A DNA stretch of 64,000 nt from Roseimarinus sediminis (GTDB lineage: Bacteria; Bacteroidota; Bacteroidia; Bacteroidales; Prolixibacteraceae), in contig NZ_JBNPXV010000015.1 in the NCBI RefSeq assembly GCF_050433125.1, positions 1-64,000 on the forward strand. Direction: 5' to 3'. The notes beneath the pieces are model-generated. The model ran no database searches. It saw nothing but the letters and a program-made list of their open reading frames with translations, and was not told where the DNA came from. Both the position numbers and the translations under genes were made by a program. Shown one piece after another: positions 16,646 through 25,559 of this stretch (the first letter of the stretch is position 1; every line of letters starts with the position of its first letter).

Positions 16646-17311
16646 GTGATGCAAGTGATCAATCTTGGTAGTCAGAATTCAATATTTAACCAGTTCATTG
16701 CCGAAATCAGAGATGTAAATGTACAGACCGATCCGCTGCGTTTTCGGAAAAACATTGAGCGCATAGGAGAGATATTCGCCTATGAAATTAGTAAGCAACT
16801 CGATTATGAACCCCGCGAGGTGCAGACTCCGCTGGGAGTAGCCAATATGGAAACGCCCGATGCCTTCCCGATTCTTGCAACCATTCTAAGGGCCGGCTTA
16901 CCGCTTCATCAGGGCTTGCTCAACTATTTCGATTTAAGCGGGAATGCTTTTATCTCGGCTTTTCGCAAATACATCGATAAGAAAGAATTTGTAATTGAAT
17001 TTGAGTACCTGGCTTCTCCTTCGCTCGAAGACAAGGTGGTGGTGCTTTCGGATCCGATGCTGGCCACCGGTTCATCGCTCGAAATCAGTTATCATGCACT
17101 GCATCAGCGCGGACGCCCCCGTCATGTACACCTGGTGGCCATTATCGCCAGTCAGGCCGGAGTCGACTATGTGGTGAAGAATCTGCCTTCCGATCATTGT
17201 ACCCTGTGGGTGGGAGCCATCGATCCTGAATTGAATGAAAAGGCATACATTGTTCCCGGTCTGGGCGATGCAGGCGATTTGGCCTACGGTGAAAAGCTCG
17301 ACAGTGAATAG
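16646..17311 (+). CDS. upp: Uracil phosphoribosyltransferase
   Basis: The enzyme converts uracil and PRPP to UMP in pyrimidine salvage. The 221-residue protein has the PRPP loop VVVLSDPMLATGSS and the C-terminal uracil-binding loop with VPGLGDAGD. The start may be GTG 16646 or ATG 16649, a one-codon difference. It is convergent with the next gene, with only 3 bp between the stop codons. Confidence 0.93.
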   Translation: MMQVINLGSQNSIFNQFIAEIRDVNVQTDPLRFRKNIERIGEIFAYEISKQLDYEPREVQTPLGVANMETPDAFPILATILRAGLPLHQGLLNYFDLSGNAFISAFRKYIDKKEFVIEFEYLASPSLEDKVVVLSDPMLATGSSLEISYHALHQRGRPRHVHLVAIIASQAGVDYVVKNLPSDHCTLWVGAIDPELNEKAYIVPGLGDAGDLAYGEKLDSE

Positions 17312-17314
17312 CCA

Positions 17315-18085
17315 TCAGGGCGCACTTTGAAGCGAATCGGCCCGGGCCTGCTTTTCCCTTCGGAACTTAAAATACAGATCCATGATCTGAAATTCTATTT
17401 CCATTTGGCTGGCAAACCAGGGCAAGCGGTTGTTAAGGTTACAGTAAAACATGAAACGGTCGGCCTCAGCGCCCGTGAGGCCGGTAAGCCGTTTGATGTT
17501 TTCAAGATTATGGTATTTTGAAAACTGCAGCCATTCTTCGTTGTTGTTGATTATCTGAAGTGTTTCGCGCTTCTGTTTTTCCTTTTTGCTGGTGTAGTAT
17601 TGCAAAAACGAGATGGGCGTTAAAAGTGCAGCGAACCAGGGCGGCTTTTCATTGAAGGCATCTCCCCGCAACTGAATGGGAATGTCGAGTGGATCGGGAT
17701 CGGGCAAACCCAGCCGCCCCCGCATATCAAGGTCTTCGGTAACCGTTACTTCGCCAATTAAAAAACGAACAGGTTTCATTACAATCTCGTACAGGTTCTC
17801 GGGAGGAAAACTTTCGATGGTAAGCTGCTGGTCAACAAATCCTACTGCTCTTATGATCAGCGTGTCTTCGGTTAGCATGCTCATGCTGAACATGCCATCG
17901 GCATTGCTGGTGGTGCCTCCGTGCGAACGGGGATTAATAATGTGCGCATAGGGAATGGGTTCACCGCTTTCAATATCACTCACCTTTCCTCTGATGGTAA
18001 CCAGATAAAGATCGGATGTTTGTGCAAACAAGCTCCAGGCCTGCATCATCACTAAAAATAATATGCCCCATTTTACTGCTTTCAT
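17315..18085 (-). CDS. Secreted protein with carboxypeptidase-regulatory-like domain
   Basis: This protein of about 256 residues has a signal peptide (start ATG 18085, MKAVKWGILFLVMM, cleavage after LFAQ). Residues about 25-110 form a CarboxypepD_reg-like beta-sandwich: IRGKVSDIESGEPIPYAHI followed by SNADGMFSM and LIIRAVGFVDQQL, as in the N-terminal part of many SusC proteins. The C-terminal half is helical with no recognised domain. No barrel domain follows, so it is not a TonB receptor; it is a periplasmic or outer-membrane-attached protein of unknown role. An upstream in-frame ATG at 18136 was rejected because it precedes the signal peptide. Confidence 0.7.
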   Translation of the reverse strand: MKAVKWGILFLVMMQAWSLFAQTSDLYLVTIRGKVSDIESGEPIPYAHIINPRSHGGTTSNADGMFSMSMLTEDTLIIRAVGFVDQQLTIESFPPENLYEIVMKPVRFLIGEVTVTEDLDMRGRLGLPDPDPLDIPIQLRGDAFNEKPPWFAALLTPISFLQYYTSKKEKQKRETLQIINNNEEWLQFSKYHNLENIKRLTGLTGAEADRFMFYCNLNNRLPWFASQMEIEFQIMDLYFKFRREKQARADSLQSAP

Positions 18086-18182
18086 AGCATGCACCAAATG
18101 TAAAATATTTGTTCTGTTAAATAGGGTGTCTAACAAATATTAACGCTTGCTTTAACACTGTTTTAGAAATTCGATTGGCTAA

Positions 18183-18212
18183 TGGAAAAAAAAAGCGGCA
18201 AAAGCCGCTTTT
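18183..18212 (-). terminator. Terminator of the HIT gene
   Basis: aaaagcggc and gccgctttt flank an AAAA loop. Read on the minus strand the stem is followed by a run of ten T, directly at the end of the HIT gene. Confidence 0.85.
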
Positions 18213-18603
18213 ATAATTTGTTGGCAATTGATTGCCTGACTGTTTCAAGTTCTTCGGATGAAGGCTGTAGTTTTGGTCGCGAGAAATTGATATCCTGCTC
18301 ACTGTTAAGTGGTACAAGATGAATGTGGGCATGGGGTACTTCAAGTCCCAGCACCGCTACGCCTACTTTTTTACAGGGTATTGCTTTTTTGAGTGCAAGT
18401 GCCACCTTGCGTGCAAAAGCCTGCAATCCGAGATAATTCATCTCATCAAGGTCGAAAAGATAGTCCACTTCCTTTTTCGGTATTACCAGCGTATGCCCCT
18501 TGGCCAGCGGATTAATATCGAGGAAAGCCAGATAATGATCATCTTCGGCCACCTTGTATGCAGGAATTTCTCCGTTGACAATTTTGGTGAAAATGGATGT
18601 CAT
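18211..18603 (-). CDS. HIT family nucleotide hydrolase
   Basis: This histidine-triad protein of 130 residues carries the active-site motif HAHIHLVPL (H-x-H-x-H). The start TSIFTKIVNGEIPAYKV is typical of Hint/HinT-like proteins that hydrolyse nucleoside phosphoramidates or adenylates. The physiological substrate is not known. It is read with greA (11 bp gap), a common pairing in Bacteroidota. Confidence 0.93.
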   Translation of the reverse strand: MTSIFTKIVNGEIPAYKVAEDDHYLAFLDINPLAKGHTLVIPKKEVDYLFDLDEMNYLGLQAFARKVALALKKAIPCKKVGVAVLGLEVPHAHIHLVPLNSEQDINFSRPKLQPSSEELETVRQSIANKL

Positions 18604-18614
18604 GAGCTTTACTT

Positions 18615-19088
18615 TTAAAGTGAAATATCGATGATTTCAAAAGGAATAATTCCCGAGGGAACCTGAATGTCGACCGTGTCGCCTACTTTTTTACCTAAAA
18701 GGCCTTTGGCAATCGGAGTTTTGATCGATATTTTACCCGCTTTCAGGTCGGCTTCGGTTTCCGATACGATGGTGTATTTCATCACGGCGTTGGTTTTTTT
18801 ATTCTTAATGGTTACCACGTTCATGATTTGAACTGCCGAGGTATCGATTTTCGATTCGTCGATGATGCGTGCATTGGCAATCTGCCCCTGTATTTGTGCA
18901 ATACGCGCTTCGAGCATGCCCTGGGCATCCTTGGCTGCATCGTATTCTGCATTTTCTGAGATGTCGCCTTTTTCGATGGCTTCACCAATTTGTTTTGAAA
19001 TTAATGGTCTCTCAACTTTTACAAGTTTCTCAAGCTCCTGTTTAAGCTTGTTCAGACCTGCTTCGGTCATATAATTTATTCCAGACAT
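18615..19088 (-). CDS. greA: Transcription elongation factor GreA
   Basis: GreA rescues backtracked RNA polymerase by stimulating transcript cleavage. The 157-residue protein has the N-terminal coiled coil, with the acidic tip in KGDISENAEYDAAKDAQG (the D-x-x-E residues that enter the polymerase active site), and the C-terminal FKBP-like domain with VVTIKNKKTNAVMKYTIV and SPIAKG-type loop (KTPIAKGLLGKKVGD). It is the first gene of the greA-HIT pair. Confidence 0.96.
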   Translation of the reverse strand: MSGINYMTEAGLNKLKQELEKLVKVERPLISKQIGEAIEKGDISENAEYDAAKDAQGMLEARIAQIQGQIANARIIDESKIDTSAVQIMNVVTIKNKKTNAVMKYTIVSETEADLKAGKISIKTPIAKGLLGKKVGDTVDIQVPSGIIPFEIIDISL

Positions 19089-19242
19089 AGCTCAAATTCT
19101 TTGGGTTATGGATAAAAAAAATTAGAATCCCGGTTACCAGAACCGAAACTCCAATAGTGATACAAAAATAATGAATTTTTTTAATTATTGGCTCGGGTGG
19201 TAATTTGTAGTCCTGTTTGCTTCGTGTTGCTCAACATCTTTC

Positions 19243-19743
19243 CTAAACGTATTTTCGGTTTAATATTTCAGAATAGATCACTGCTTTTCTTGCGTCAAAA
19301 AGTTCGTCTTCACGCAGTACTTCATCGTTGTAAGCCGACTTTTCGGCAGTTAAGTCACCGGCAAATGCCGTTCGCTTGATGCTGCTGATTCCTTCCTGAT
19401 TAACCAGTTTTTCTTTTTCCTCAGGAGTTATAAAACCTGTGTGCTTGGCATAGGCATTCTTAATCTGTTCGGTCATGGTTTCGACTGGTACTGCCACTGG
19501 CTTTTCAGCCTTTGCGGCCACTTCCTCTTCAACCTCGGCATATGCTTTCTGGTTGCTGTATGGAATTGACTGTTCATCTTCATCGACGGCCAGCCGTTCG
19601 AGCCAGCCAAACAAGTTGTCATCTTGTTTTTGATGTGGCGAAGAAACACTTTCTCCATCGAAAATGCGTTTTTTCTTTTTACGCCCCAGTGATCCGATGA
19701 TCGAGATGGCAATAATTATTAAAATTGGAATCAGGTCTTCCAT
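19243..19743 (-). CDS. Small membrane-anchored protein of unknown function
   Basis: This 166-residue protein has an N-terminal membrane segment (residues 3-18, LIPILIIIAISIIG) directly followed by a basic patch (GRKKKKR), which predicts a cytoplasmic C-terminal part. The rest is charged and probably disordered. I do not recognise the family. It is divergent from the Rieske-like lipoprotein gene, with 53 bp between starts. Confidence 0.6.
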   Translation of the reverse strand: MEDLIPILIIIAISIIGSLGRKKKKRIFDGESVSSPHQKQDDNLFGWLERLAVDEDEQSIPYSNQKAYAEVEEEVAAKAEKPVAVPVETMTEQIKNAYAKHTGFITPEEKEKLVNQEGISSIKRTAFAGDLTAEKSAYNDEVLREDELFDARKAVIYSEILNRKYV

Positions 19744-19796
19744 AACTATGGGATTAAAATCTCTATTTTTACAACAAGTTTCTAAAATTAATAAAA

Positions 19797-20249
19797 ATGA
19801 AGGTCAAACCACATCTTTCCCGAATTATTTCGATGACAGCATTGCTGACACTGCTTTTCCTTCATGGATGTAACGATGACCAGGATTATATTCCTTATGT
19901 CCCCGTTAATTTTACGGTTGACCTCACCATTATGAATGAACTTACCACCACGGGTTATTCCCGTTTGTTTGCAAACGAGGGCTATGGAGGAGTGATTGTT
20001 TTTTGCGAGTTTTACGATGTTGTTACTCCATCGGCCTCGATCTATCACGCCTACGATGCCACTTGTACCAACGAAATCAGCAAGGACTGCACCCTGAGCA
20101 GCGAAAGCAACAATGTGACGGCCATTTGTTCCTGTTGTTCTTCGGAATATTCATTGTTCGATGGTTATCCTTACAAGGGCGATGCCAGCATGGCACTTAA
20201 AACCTACAATGTATCGATTGTGAGCAACAAGCTGCAAATTTATAACTAA
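19797..20249 (+). CDS. Rieske-like lipoprotein with altered cluster ligands
   Basis: The 150-residue protein has a lipobox (FLHGC, Cys25). Residues about 60-150 follow the Rieske fold pattern: YDATCTNEISKDC corresponds to the first cluster loop, ICSCCSSEYSLFDG to the second (usual CPCHGSxFD), and MALKTYNVSIVSNKLQI to the last strands. The two His ligands are replaced, by Asn in CTN and Cys in CSCC. Remaining cysteines are C90, C98, C111, C113 and C114. It may bind another metal centre or be structural. It is an envelope protein of unknown role. Confidence 0.6.
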   Translation: MKVKPHLSRIISMTALLTLLFLHGCNDDQDYIPYVPVNFTVDLTIMNELTTTGYSRLFANEGYGGVIVFCEFYDVVTPSASIYHAYDATCTNEISKDCTLSSESNNVTAICSCCSSEYSLFDGYPYKGDASMALKTYNVSIVSNKLQIYN

Positions 20250-20258
20250 AATACCTGC

Positions 20259-20792
20259 TTAATTGTTGTGTTCAACCCATAACAAATCAGCGGTGTTGTA
20301 GCCGGCGTCTTCTGCAATTTTCAGGTATTTATTTTTGATTTCGTCAGGGACACTTTTTTCGCGTGCCAAAATCCATAAATACTTGAAGCTTTCTCCTGCA
20401 ACCAGCGCAAAGTTGTATTCTTCGTCGATAGCTATTACGTTGTATCCCGAATAAAAGGGGCCAAAGAAGGAGACTTTTAGCTTTGCAACATTCTTTTCTC
20501 CAACGAATTTTGCTTTTCCAATGGCGCTTCGCCATTCTTTGTTGATGGTATGGTAGCCCTGGTTTTTTACTTTAATGCTTCCATCATCATTTAACGAATA
20601 CTCAGCGGTGGTATTATTTAAGTTCCGCTCAAACCTGAAATCAATTCTGGCAATTTCGTACCATTTTCCCAGATATTTGTTTGCATCGAAAGGTTGAACT
20701 GCAGTAGTTCCGGCGGGTATGGTGGCGCAGGAATAAAATGCTGGCAGCACAACACTGATGAGCAAAAGATAAACTAACTTTTTTGTTTTCAT
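20259..20792 (-). CDS. Lipocalin-family lipoprotein (Blc-like)
   Basis: This bacterial lipocalin of about 177 residues has lipobox FYSC. The lipocalin motif is KYLGKWYEIARIDFRFERN (G-x-W). NQGYHTINKEWRSAIGKAKF and VIAIDEEYNFALVAGESFKY, with a final WILAREKSV, match Blc. Bacterial lipocalins bind lysophospholipids or fatty acids at the outer membrane. The start was set at ATG 20792 because the 13 residues upstream precede the signal peptide. Confidence 0.92.
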   Translation of the reverse strand: MKTKKLVYLLLISVVLPAFYSCATIPAGTTAVQPFDANKYLGKWYEIARIDFRFERNLNNTTAEYSLNDDGSIKVKNQGYHTINKEWRSAIGKAKFVGEKNVAKLKVSFFGPFYSGYNVIAIDEEYNFALVAGESFKYLWILAREKSVPDEIKNKYLKIAEDAGYNTADLLWVEHNN

Positions 20793-20833
20793 CTCATTTT
20801 TATTAGTGATTAAGTTGATTTTTTTCAACATAA

Positions 20834-20863
20834 AAAATGCCGGTAAAAATTTACCGGCATTTT
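20834..20863 (-). terminator. Terminator of ahcY
   Basis: A 13-bp perfect stem (aaaatgccggtaa with ttaccggcatttt) has a 4-nt loop and a T run on the minus strand. It lies 21 bp after the ahcY stop. Confidence 0.85.
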
Positions 20864-20884
20864 GAATAGCGTATATTCAGTTTT

Positions 20885-22303
20885 TTAGTACCGGTAATGA
20901 TCTGGTTTGTATGGACCGTCGACTTTTACGCCAAGGTATTTGGCCTGCTCTTCGGTCAATTTGGTCAGCTTAACACCTATTTGCTCAAGATGCAGCCGTG
21001 CTACTTCTTCGTCGAGGTGTTTAGGCAAACGGTAAACACCGAGCTCGAAGTTGTTTTTAAATAACTCGATTTGGGCCAGTGTTTGGTTGGTGAATGAATT
21101 GCTCATGACAAACGAAGGATGACCCGTGGCACATCCAAGGTTTACCAGTCTTCCTTCGGCCAGCAGGTAGATGGCATGTCCGTCGGGGTATTCAAATTTA
21201 TCAACCTGTGGTTTGATGTTTATTTTTTTGATACCCGGCCATTTTTCGAGTTGGCTTACCTGGATCTCGTTGTCGAAGTGTCCGATGTTACAAACAATGG
21301 CCTGATCCTTCATTTTGGCCATGTGCTGGGCGGTAATAATGTCTTTGTTTCCCGTGGTGGTAACAAAAATATTGCCTTCCTCCAATGCTTCTTCCATGGT
21401 TTTTACCTCGAAGCCTTCCATGGCGGCCTGCAGGGCGCAAATGGGATCGATTTCGGTAACAATTACACGGGCTCCATATCCGCGCATCGATTTGGCCGAA
21501 CCTTTGCCTACGTCGCCATAGCCTGCTACAACCACAACCTTGCCGGCAATCATTACGTCGGTTGCGCGTTTGATGCCATCGGCCAGACTCTCGCGACATC
21601 CATACAGGTTATCGAATTTCGATTTGGTGACCGAATCGTTGACATTAATGGCAGGGAAAAGGAGCGTTCTTTCTTCCTTCATCTGATAGAGGCGGTGAAC
21701 ACCGGTGGTGGTTTCTTCCGAAACTCCCTTGATATCTTTTGCAATGCGGTGCCAGCGATCTTTGTCAGCTTCCATCACACTTTTCAGGGCCTTTAAGAGT
21801 TCTTTTTCATCAAGGGCTTCAACTTCCTGATCGAGAATCGACGGATCGTTTTCGGCCTGAAATCCGAGATGGATCATCATGGTGGCATCTCCTCCATCGT
21901 CAACAATGAGTTGAGGACCCAGTCCATTGCCAAAATCAAGTGCACGTTCGGTACACCACCAGTATTCCTCGAGGGTTTCACCTTTCCAGGCAAAAACAGG
22001 AACACCTGATGCAGCAATGGCTGCGGCTGCGTGATCCTGGGTTGAAAAAATATTGCAACTGGCCCAGCGCACCTGTGCACCCAATTCAACCAGGGTTTCT
22101 ATAAGAACGGCTGTTTGAATGGTCATATGAAGCGAACCCATAATACGGGCTCCCTGAAGCGGTTTCGATGTACCGTATTTCTGGCGCAGTGACATCAGTC
22201 CGGGCATTTCCTTCTCGGCAATTTCTATCTCCTTTCGTCCAAAACCGGCCAGTTGCATGTCGGCAACTTTGAAATCCATTTTTTGATCTGTTAAAACTGT
22301 CAT
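20885..22303 (-). CDS. ahcY: Adenosylhomocysteinase
   Basis: The enzyme splits S-adenosylhomocysteine into adenosine and homocysteine, closing the methyl cycle that uses the methionine made by metY/metA. The 472-residue length suits the bacterial form with its extra insert. The NAD-binding motif VVVAGYGDVGKGSA, the active-site segment NVNDSVTKSKFDNLYGCRES and the C-terminal DGPYKPDHYRY are present. A TATCTTTG box on the minus strand (22324-22331) lies 21 bp upstream. I found no SAM/SAH riboswitch consensus there. Confidence 0.97.
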   Translation of the reverse strand: MTVLTDQKMDFKVADMQLAGFGRKEIEIAEKEMPGLMSLRQKYGTSKPLQGARIMGSLHMTIQTAVLIETLVELGAQVRWASCNIFSTQDHAAAAIAASGVPVFAWKGETLEEYWWCTERALDFGNGLGPQLIVDDGGDATMMIHLGFQAENDPSILDQEVEALDEKELLKALKSVMEADKDRWHRIAKDIKGVSEETTTGVHRLYQMKEERTLLFPAINVNDSVTKSKFDNLYGCRESLADGIKRATDVMIAGKVVVVAGYGDVGKGSAKSMRGYGARVIVTEIDPICALQAAMEGFEVKTMEEALEEGNIFVTTTGNKDIITAQHMAKMKDQAIVCNIGHFDNEIQVSQLEKWPGIKKINIKPQVDKFEYPDGHAIYLLAEGRLVNLGCATGHPSFVMSNSFTNQTLAQIELFKNNFELGVYRLPKHLDEEVARLHLEQIGVKLTKLTEEQAKYLGVKVDGPYKPDHYRY

Positions 22304-22388
22304 ATTTTCAATATTTTAAAGTGCAAAGATAATACAAGTGAGGAGCTAAAAAAAACAATAATGAACAGGAAAGGTTTGCAGTGTATAC

Positions 22389-23357
22389 TTATAGTTTTCT
22401 GGCTGCCAATTGTTGTTTGACGATCTTTTGGTCGTTAATCAGTTGTTTTTTTAACGCTTCGATCGAAGCAAAGCGTTTTTCATCGCGTACCCTGAAGTGA
22501 AAAAATATACTGACTTCCTTTTTGTAAATATCCTGATTGAAATCAAAAATGTGGGCCTCGATGGTACGGTTGTCGGCATTGGTGTTCACCGTCGGACGAG
22601 AGCCGATATTCAGCATCGCCTTGTGTTCTTTGCCGTCAAGCAGTAGGGTAATGCCATAGACTCCCTGTGCCGGAATGAGTTTATGTTGATCGGTAGCTTC
22701 GATATTGGCCGTTGGAAATCCGATACTGCGACCCAGCTGGTTTCCTTCAGCCACCGTGCCGTGAATCGAAAAAGTATAGCCCAGAAATTTGCGGGCTCTT
22801 TCTACATCGCCCTCCTGCAGTGCTTTTCTTATTTTTGATGAGCTGATTCCGATTTCATCAATCAAAAAAGTGTCAATCTTTTCAACACCAAAGTGATGCT
22901 TCTCCGAAAGTTTTACAATGTTTTCATAACTGCCTTCGCGGTTTTTTCCAAGCCGGTGGTCGTGCCCGACAACCAGGGTGTTTAAATTCATTTTGCCAAT
23001 GAGCAAATCGATGATGAACTCCTTATATGTGAGCGATGCAAATTCTTTTGTAAATGGATAGACTACCAGATGATCGACACCTGCCCGTTTCAACTGCTCA
23101 ATTTTTTCATCGAGTGTTGTAATCAGGCGGAGGTTTTTTTCATTCTCGAACAGAATGAGCCGGGGATGAGGATAAAAAGTGAACAGCACACTTTCTCCCT
23201 GAACTGCTGCGGCAATCTGATTCAGCTGGTCGATTACTTTACGGTGTCCCAGGTGCACCCCATCAAAGGTTCCAATGGTAACAACCGGATTTATACCCTG
23301 AAAATTTTCAATGTTATGATGAATGATCAAATCTTCCAGTTTATTATTGACCGGCAA
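22389..23357 (-). CDS. ribF: Bifunctional riboflavin kinase / FAD synthetase
   Basis: RibF phosphorylates riboflavin to FMN and adenylates it to FAD. The 322-residue protein has the nucleotidyltransferase domain (VVTIGTFDGVHLGHRKVI, VVGHDHRLGKNREG, ISSSKIRKAL) and the C-terminal flavokinase domain (GRSIGFPTANIEATDQHKL, GVYGITLLLDG, LNIGSRPTVN). It is monocistronic here, divergent from the 23531 lipoprotein. Confidence 0.96.
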   Translation of the reverse strand: MPVNNKLEDLIIHHNIENFQGINPVVTIGTFDGVHLGHRKVIDQLNQIAAAVQGESVLFTFYPHPRLILFENEKNLRLITTLDEKIEQLKRAGVDHLVVYPFTKEFASLTYKEFIIDLLIGKMNLNTLVVGHDHRLGKNREGSYENIVKLSEKHHFGVEKIDTFLIDEIGISSSKIRKALQEGDVERARKFLGYTFSIHGTVAEGNQLGRSIGFPTANIEATDQHKLIPAQGVYGITLLLDGKEHKAMLNIGSRPTVNTNADNRTIEAHIFDFNQDIYKKEVSIFFHFRVRDEKRFASIEALKKQLINDQKIVKQQLAARKL

Positions 23358-23530
23358 AATTAAATAATTTGAATTACTTTTTGATGATTTATCAATAATG
23401 ATAAAAATGATCAGGCATTTAGGATGAAGGAAGCGTGCAATACATGGCTCCGAAATCTTAAAAATTGTTAGAGCGGTGCACGCTTGTGCTTAATTTGTTA
23501 TTTTAGCCTCAAATTGTAAATCGAACAACT

Positions 23531-24673
23531 GTGAATAAACTCATTTGGATTTTTCTGGCAGCAACTGTGCTGCTTTCATGTTCCGACGACAACTTCACCA
23601 TAGAAGGTAAAATTACAAACAGCCAGGCTTCAATGATTTACCTTGAGAAGCTTGAGATCAACGGGTCAACACCTGTCGATTCGGCAAAAATTGACAGTAA
23701 GGGAATGTTCAGGCTCAACGGAGCGGTTGGCTATCCAACTTTCTTTTTATTGAAGCTGAGCGATCAAAAAATCATTACACTCCTGGTCGATTCGCTTGAG
23801 GAAGTTTCGATTGCTGCAGATTATCTTAATTTTTCAAAGGATTATAAAGTGGAAGGATCATTGGGTTCACAAAAGGTGAAACAACTCAACGATCATCTTA
23901 CGCAAACCAATACTTCGATCGATTCGTTGAAATCGCTCATTACCCTGTCGGTAAACGAGCGGGATTATGCCCAAAAAAGAGAGCAGTGGATCAGGGAGAT
24001 CGAAACAGTGTATGAAAAGCAGGAAGAATTTTCGAAAAACTTTATTGCAGAAAATCCTTTTTCGATGGCCTCGGTACTTGCCATTTACCAGAAATTCAAT
24101 GATAATAACTATGTTGTGCAGGATTTACAGTCACTTAAAATGGCTGCATCGGCCCTGCATTCAATGTATCCCAAATCAGTTCATGCCCAAACACTATACA
24201 AAAATGTGGAAGGCCTGATGAAAGACATCAAGGCGCAGGAAATGAGGGAATTTATCAATCAGTATGGTCAAAACTCACCCGAAGTGGTTTTGCCCGATCC
24301 AAAAGGAAATGATGTGGCACTTTCTTCCCTGCAGGGTAAGTACGTGCTGGTTCATTTTTGGGCTTCGTTCGACCGCAGCAGCAGAGTGATGAACGGTGTT
24401 CTGGCCGAAAATTATCGGGAGTTCAAAAACAAAGGCTTTGAAATTTACCAGATTTCGGTTGACAGCTCCAGAACTGAATGGACAAAGGCCATCGCCGACG
24501 ACCAGTTGCGCTGGATTAATGTAGGCGATATGCGGGGTAGCAACGATGCAGTGAATAATTATAACATTACACAAATTCCGGCCAACTACCTCCTTGACAA
24601 GGAAGGCGCAATTGTGGCGAAAGACCTTAAGGGGCCTGCTCTGAATCGCACACTCAACGAACTTTTAAACTAA
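23531..24673 (+). CDS. DUF4369/thioredoxin-like lipoprotein lacking CxxC
   Basis: This 380-residue lipoprotein starts with GTG (lipobox LLSC). Residues 20-120 form a DUF4369-type beta-sandwich (FTIEGKITNSQASMIYLEKL), residues 125-235 are helical, and residues 250-380 form a TlpA/AhpC-like thioredoxin fold (GKYVLVHFWASFDRSSR, cis-Pro in ITQIPANYLLD). The catalytic WCPPC is replaced: W277-A-S-F-D281-R-S-S284-R, so both cysteines are lost. It cannot act as a thiol reductase and may bind a partner or cargo instead. The fold assignment is confident; the function is unknown. Confidence 0.8.
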   Translation: MNKLIWIFLAATVLLSCSDDNFTIEGKITNSQASMIYLEKLEINGSTPVDSAKIDSKGMFRLNGAVGYPTFFLLKLSDQKIITLLVDSLEEVSIAADYLNFSKDYKVEGSLGSQKVKQLNDHLTQTNTSIDSLKSLITLSVNERDYAQKREQWIREIETVYEKQEEFSKNFIAENPFSMASVLAIYQKFNDNNYVVQDLQSLKMAASALHSMYPKSVHAQTLYKNVEGLMKDIKAQEMREFINQYGQNSPEVVLPDPKGNDVALSSLQGKYVLVHFWASFDRSSRVMNGVLAENYREFKNKGFEIYQISVDSSRTEWTKAIADDQLRWINVGDMRGSNDAVNNYNITQIPANYLLDKEGAIVAKDLKGPALNRTLNELLN

Positions 24674-24790
24674 TTGTTAGTAATATTCGATACTTTGCCG
24701 ACTCTTTCCCTGCTATGTATGTTTTTTTTGTGTGCCTTATTCCTTTTTTTCTAAATTGCACCCGTTTTTAAAAAAATGTAAGCTTTTACA

Positions 24791-25549
24791 TTGCCTGACA
24801 AGAAAACATATTTTGTTTCAGATGTCCACCTGGGAGCTCCGGCATTAAACAATAATCGCCAACGCGAGAAACTGTTTGTAAAATGGCTCGATGAAGCTGC
24901 TTCCGATGCCGAAGCGTTTTACTTACTGGGGGACATTTTTGATTTTTGGTACGAATACCGAAAAGTGGCTCCGCGCGGCTTTGTTCGTACCCTGGGGAAA
25001 ATTGCCGAGATCACCGATAGTGGGATTCCTGTACATTATTTCACCGGAAATCATGACGTGTGGATTTACGATTACTTGCCTGACGAAATAGGGATCAAGC
25101 TGCATCGTGAGCCAGTTGTGAAAGATATTGGAGGAAAGACCTTTTTTCTTGGACATGGAGACGGACTCGATCCCAACGAAACGGGTTACCTCTTGCTGAA
25201 GAAACTGTTTACCAGTAAAACTGCCCAGTTTCTTTTTTCAAGACTGCATCCCAATCTGGCTTTTCATGCAGGTCATCTTTGGGCCAGGCAAAGCAGGTTG
25301 TCGAAAGGTACAGGACCCGAAATAAGCAAGGGGCCCGAATTTGAATCAACAGTAGCTTTTGCTAAGAAATATGTCAGGGATCATGAAGTAGATTTTTTTG
25401 TTTTCGGGCATCGCCATATTTTAATGGACGAAAGTATTCAACCCGGCACCAGGTTATTGATCCTTGGTGAATGGATCAATCATTTTTCGTATGCCGAATT
25501 TGACGGAGAAGAATTAACATTAAAGAAGTTCAATCATAACAGTTTGTGA
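24791..25549 (+). CDS. lpxH: UDP-2,3-diacylglucosamine diphosphatase (LpxH-like)
   Basis: This lipid A biosynthesis calcineurin-type phosphoesterase has 252 residues. The metal motifs are FVSDVHLGAP, LLGDIFDFWYEY, FTGNHDVW, LGHGDGLD and VFGHRHI. Bacteroidota use LpxH rather than LpxI. The start is TTG 24791: no in-frame ATG precedes the first metal motif, and an ATG just upstream is followed directly by TAA. Confidence 0.9.
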   Translation: MPDKKTYFVSDVHLGAPALNNNRQREKLFVKWLDEAASDAEAFYLLGDIFDFWYEYRKVAPRGFVRTLGKIAEITDSGIPVHYFTGNHDVWIYDYLPDEIGIKLHREPVVKDIGGKTFFLGHGDGLDPNETGYLLLKKLFTSKTAQFLFSRLHPNLAFHAGHLWARQSRLSKGTGPEISKGPEFESTVAFAKKYVRDHEVDFFVFGHRHILMDESIQPGTRLLILGEWINHFSYAEFDGEELTLKKFNHNSL

Positions 25550-25559
25550 TTTACATATT

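Noticed and set aside
22304..22388. SAM or SAH riboswitch before ahcY
   Set aside because: The 85-bp upstream region lacks the known conserved cores of SAM and SAH riboswitch classes; only a promoter box is seen.
24776..24781. ATG-TAA start-stop pair before lpxH
   Set aside because: A minimal start-stop ORF occurs by chance in AT-rich DNA; no other evidence links it to lpxH control.
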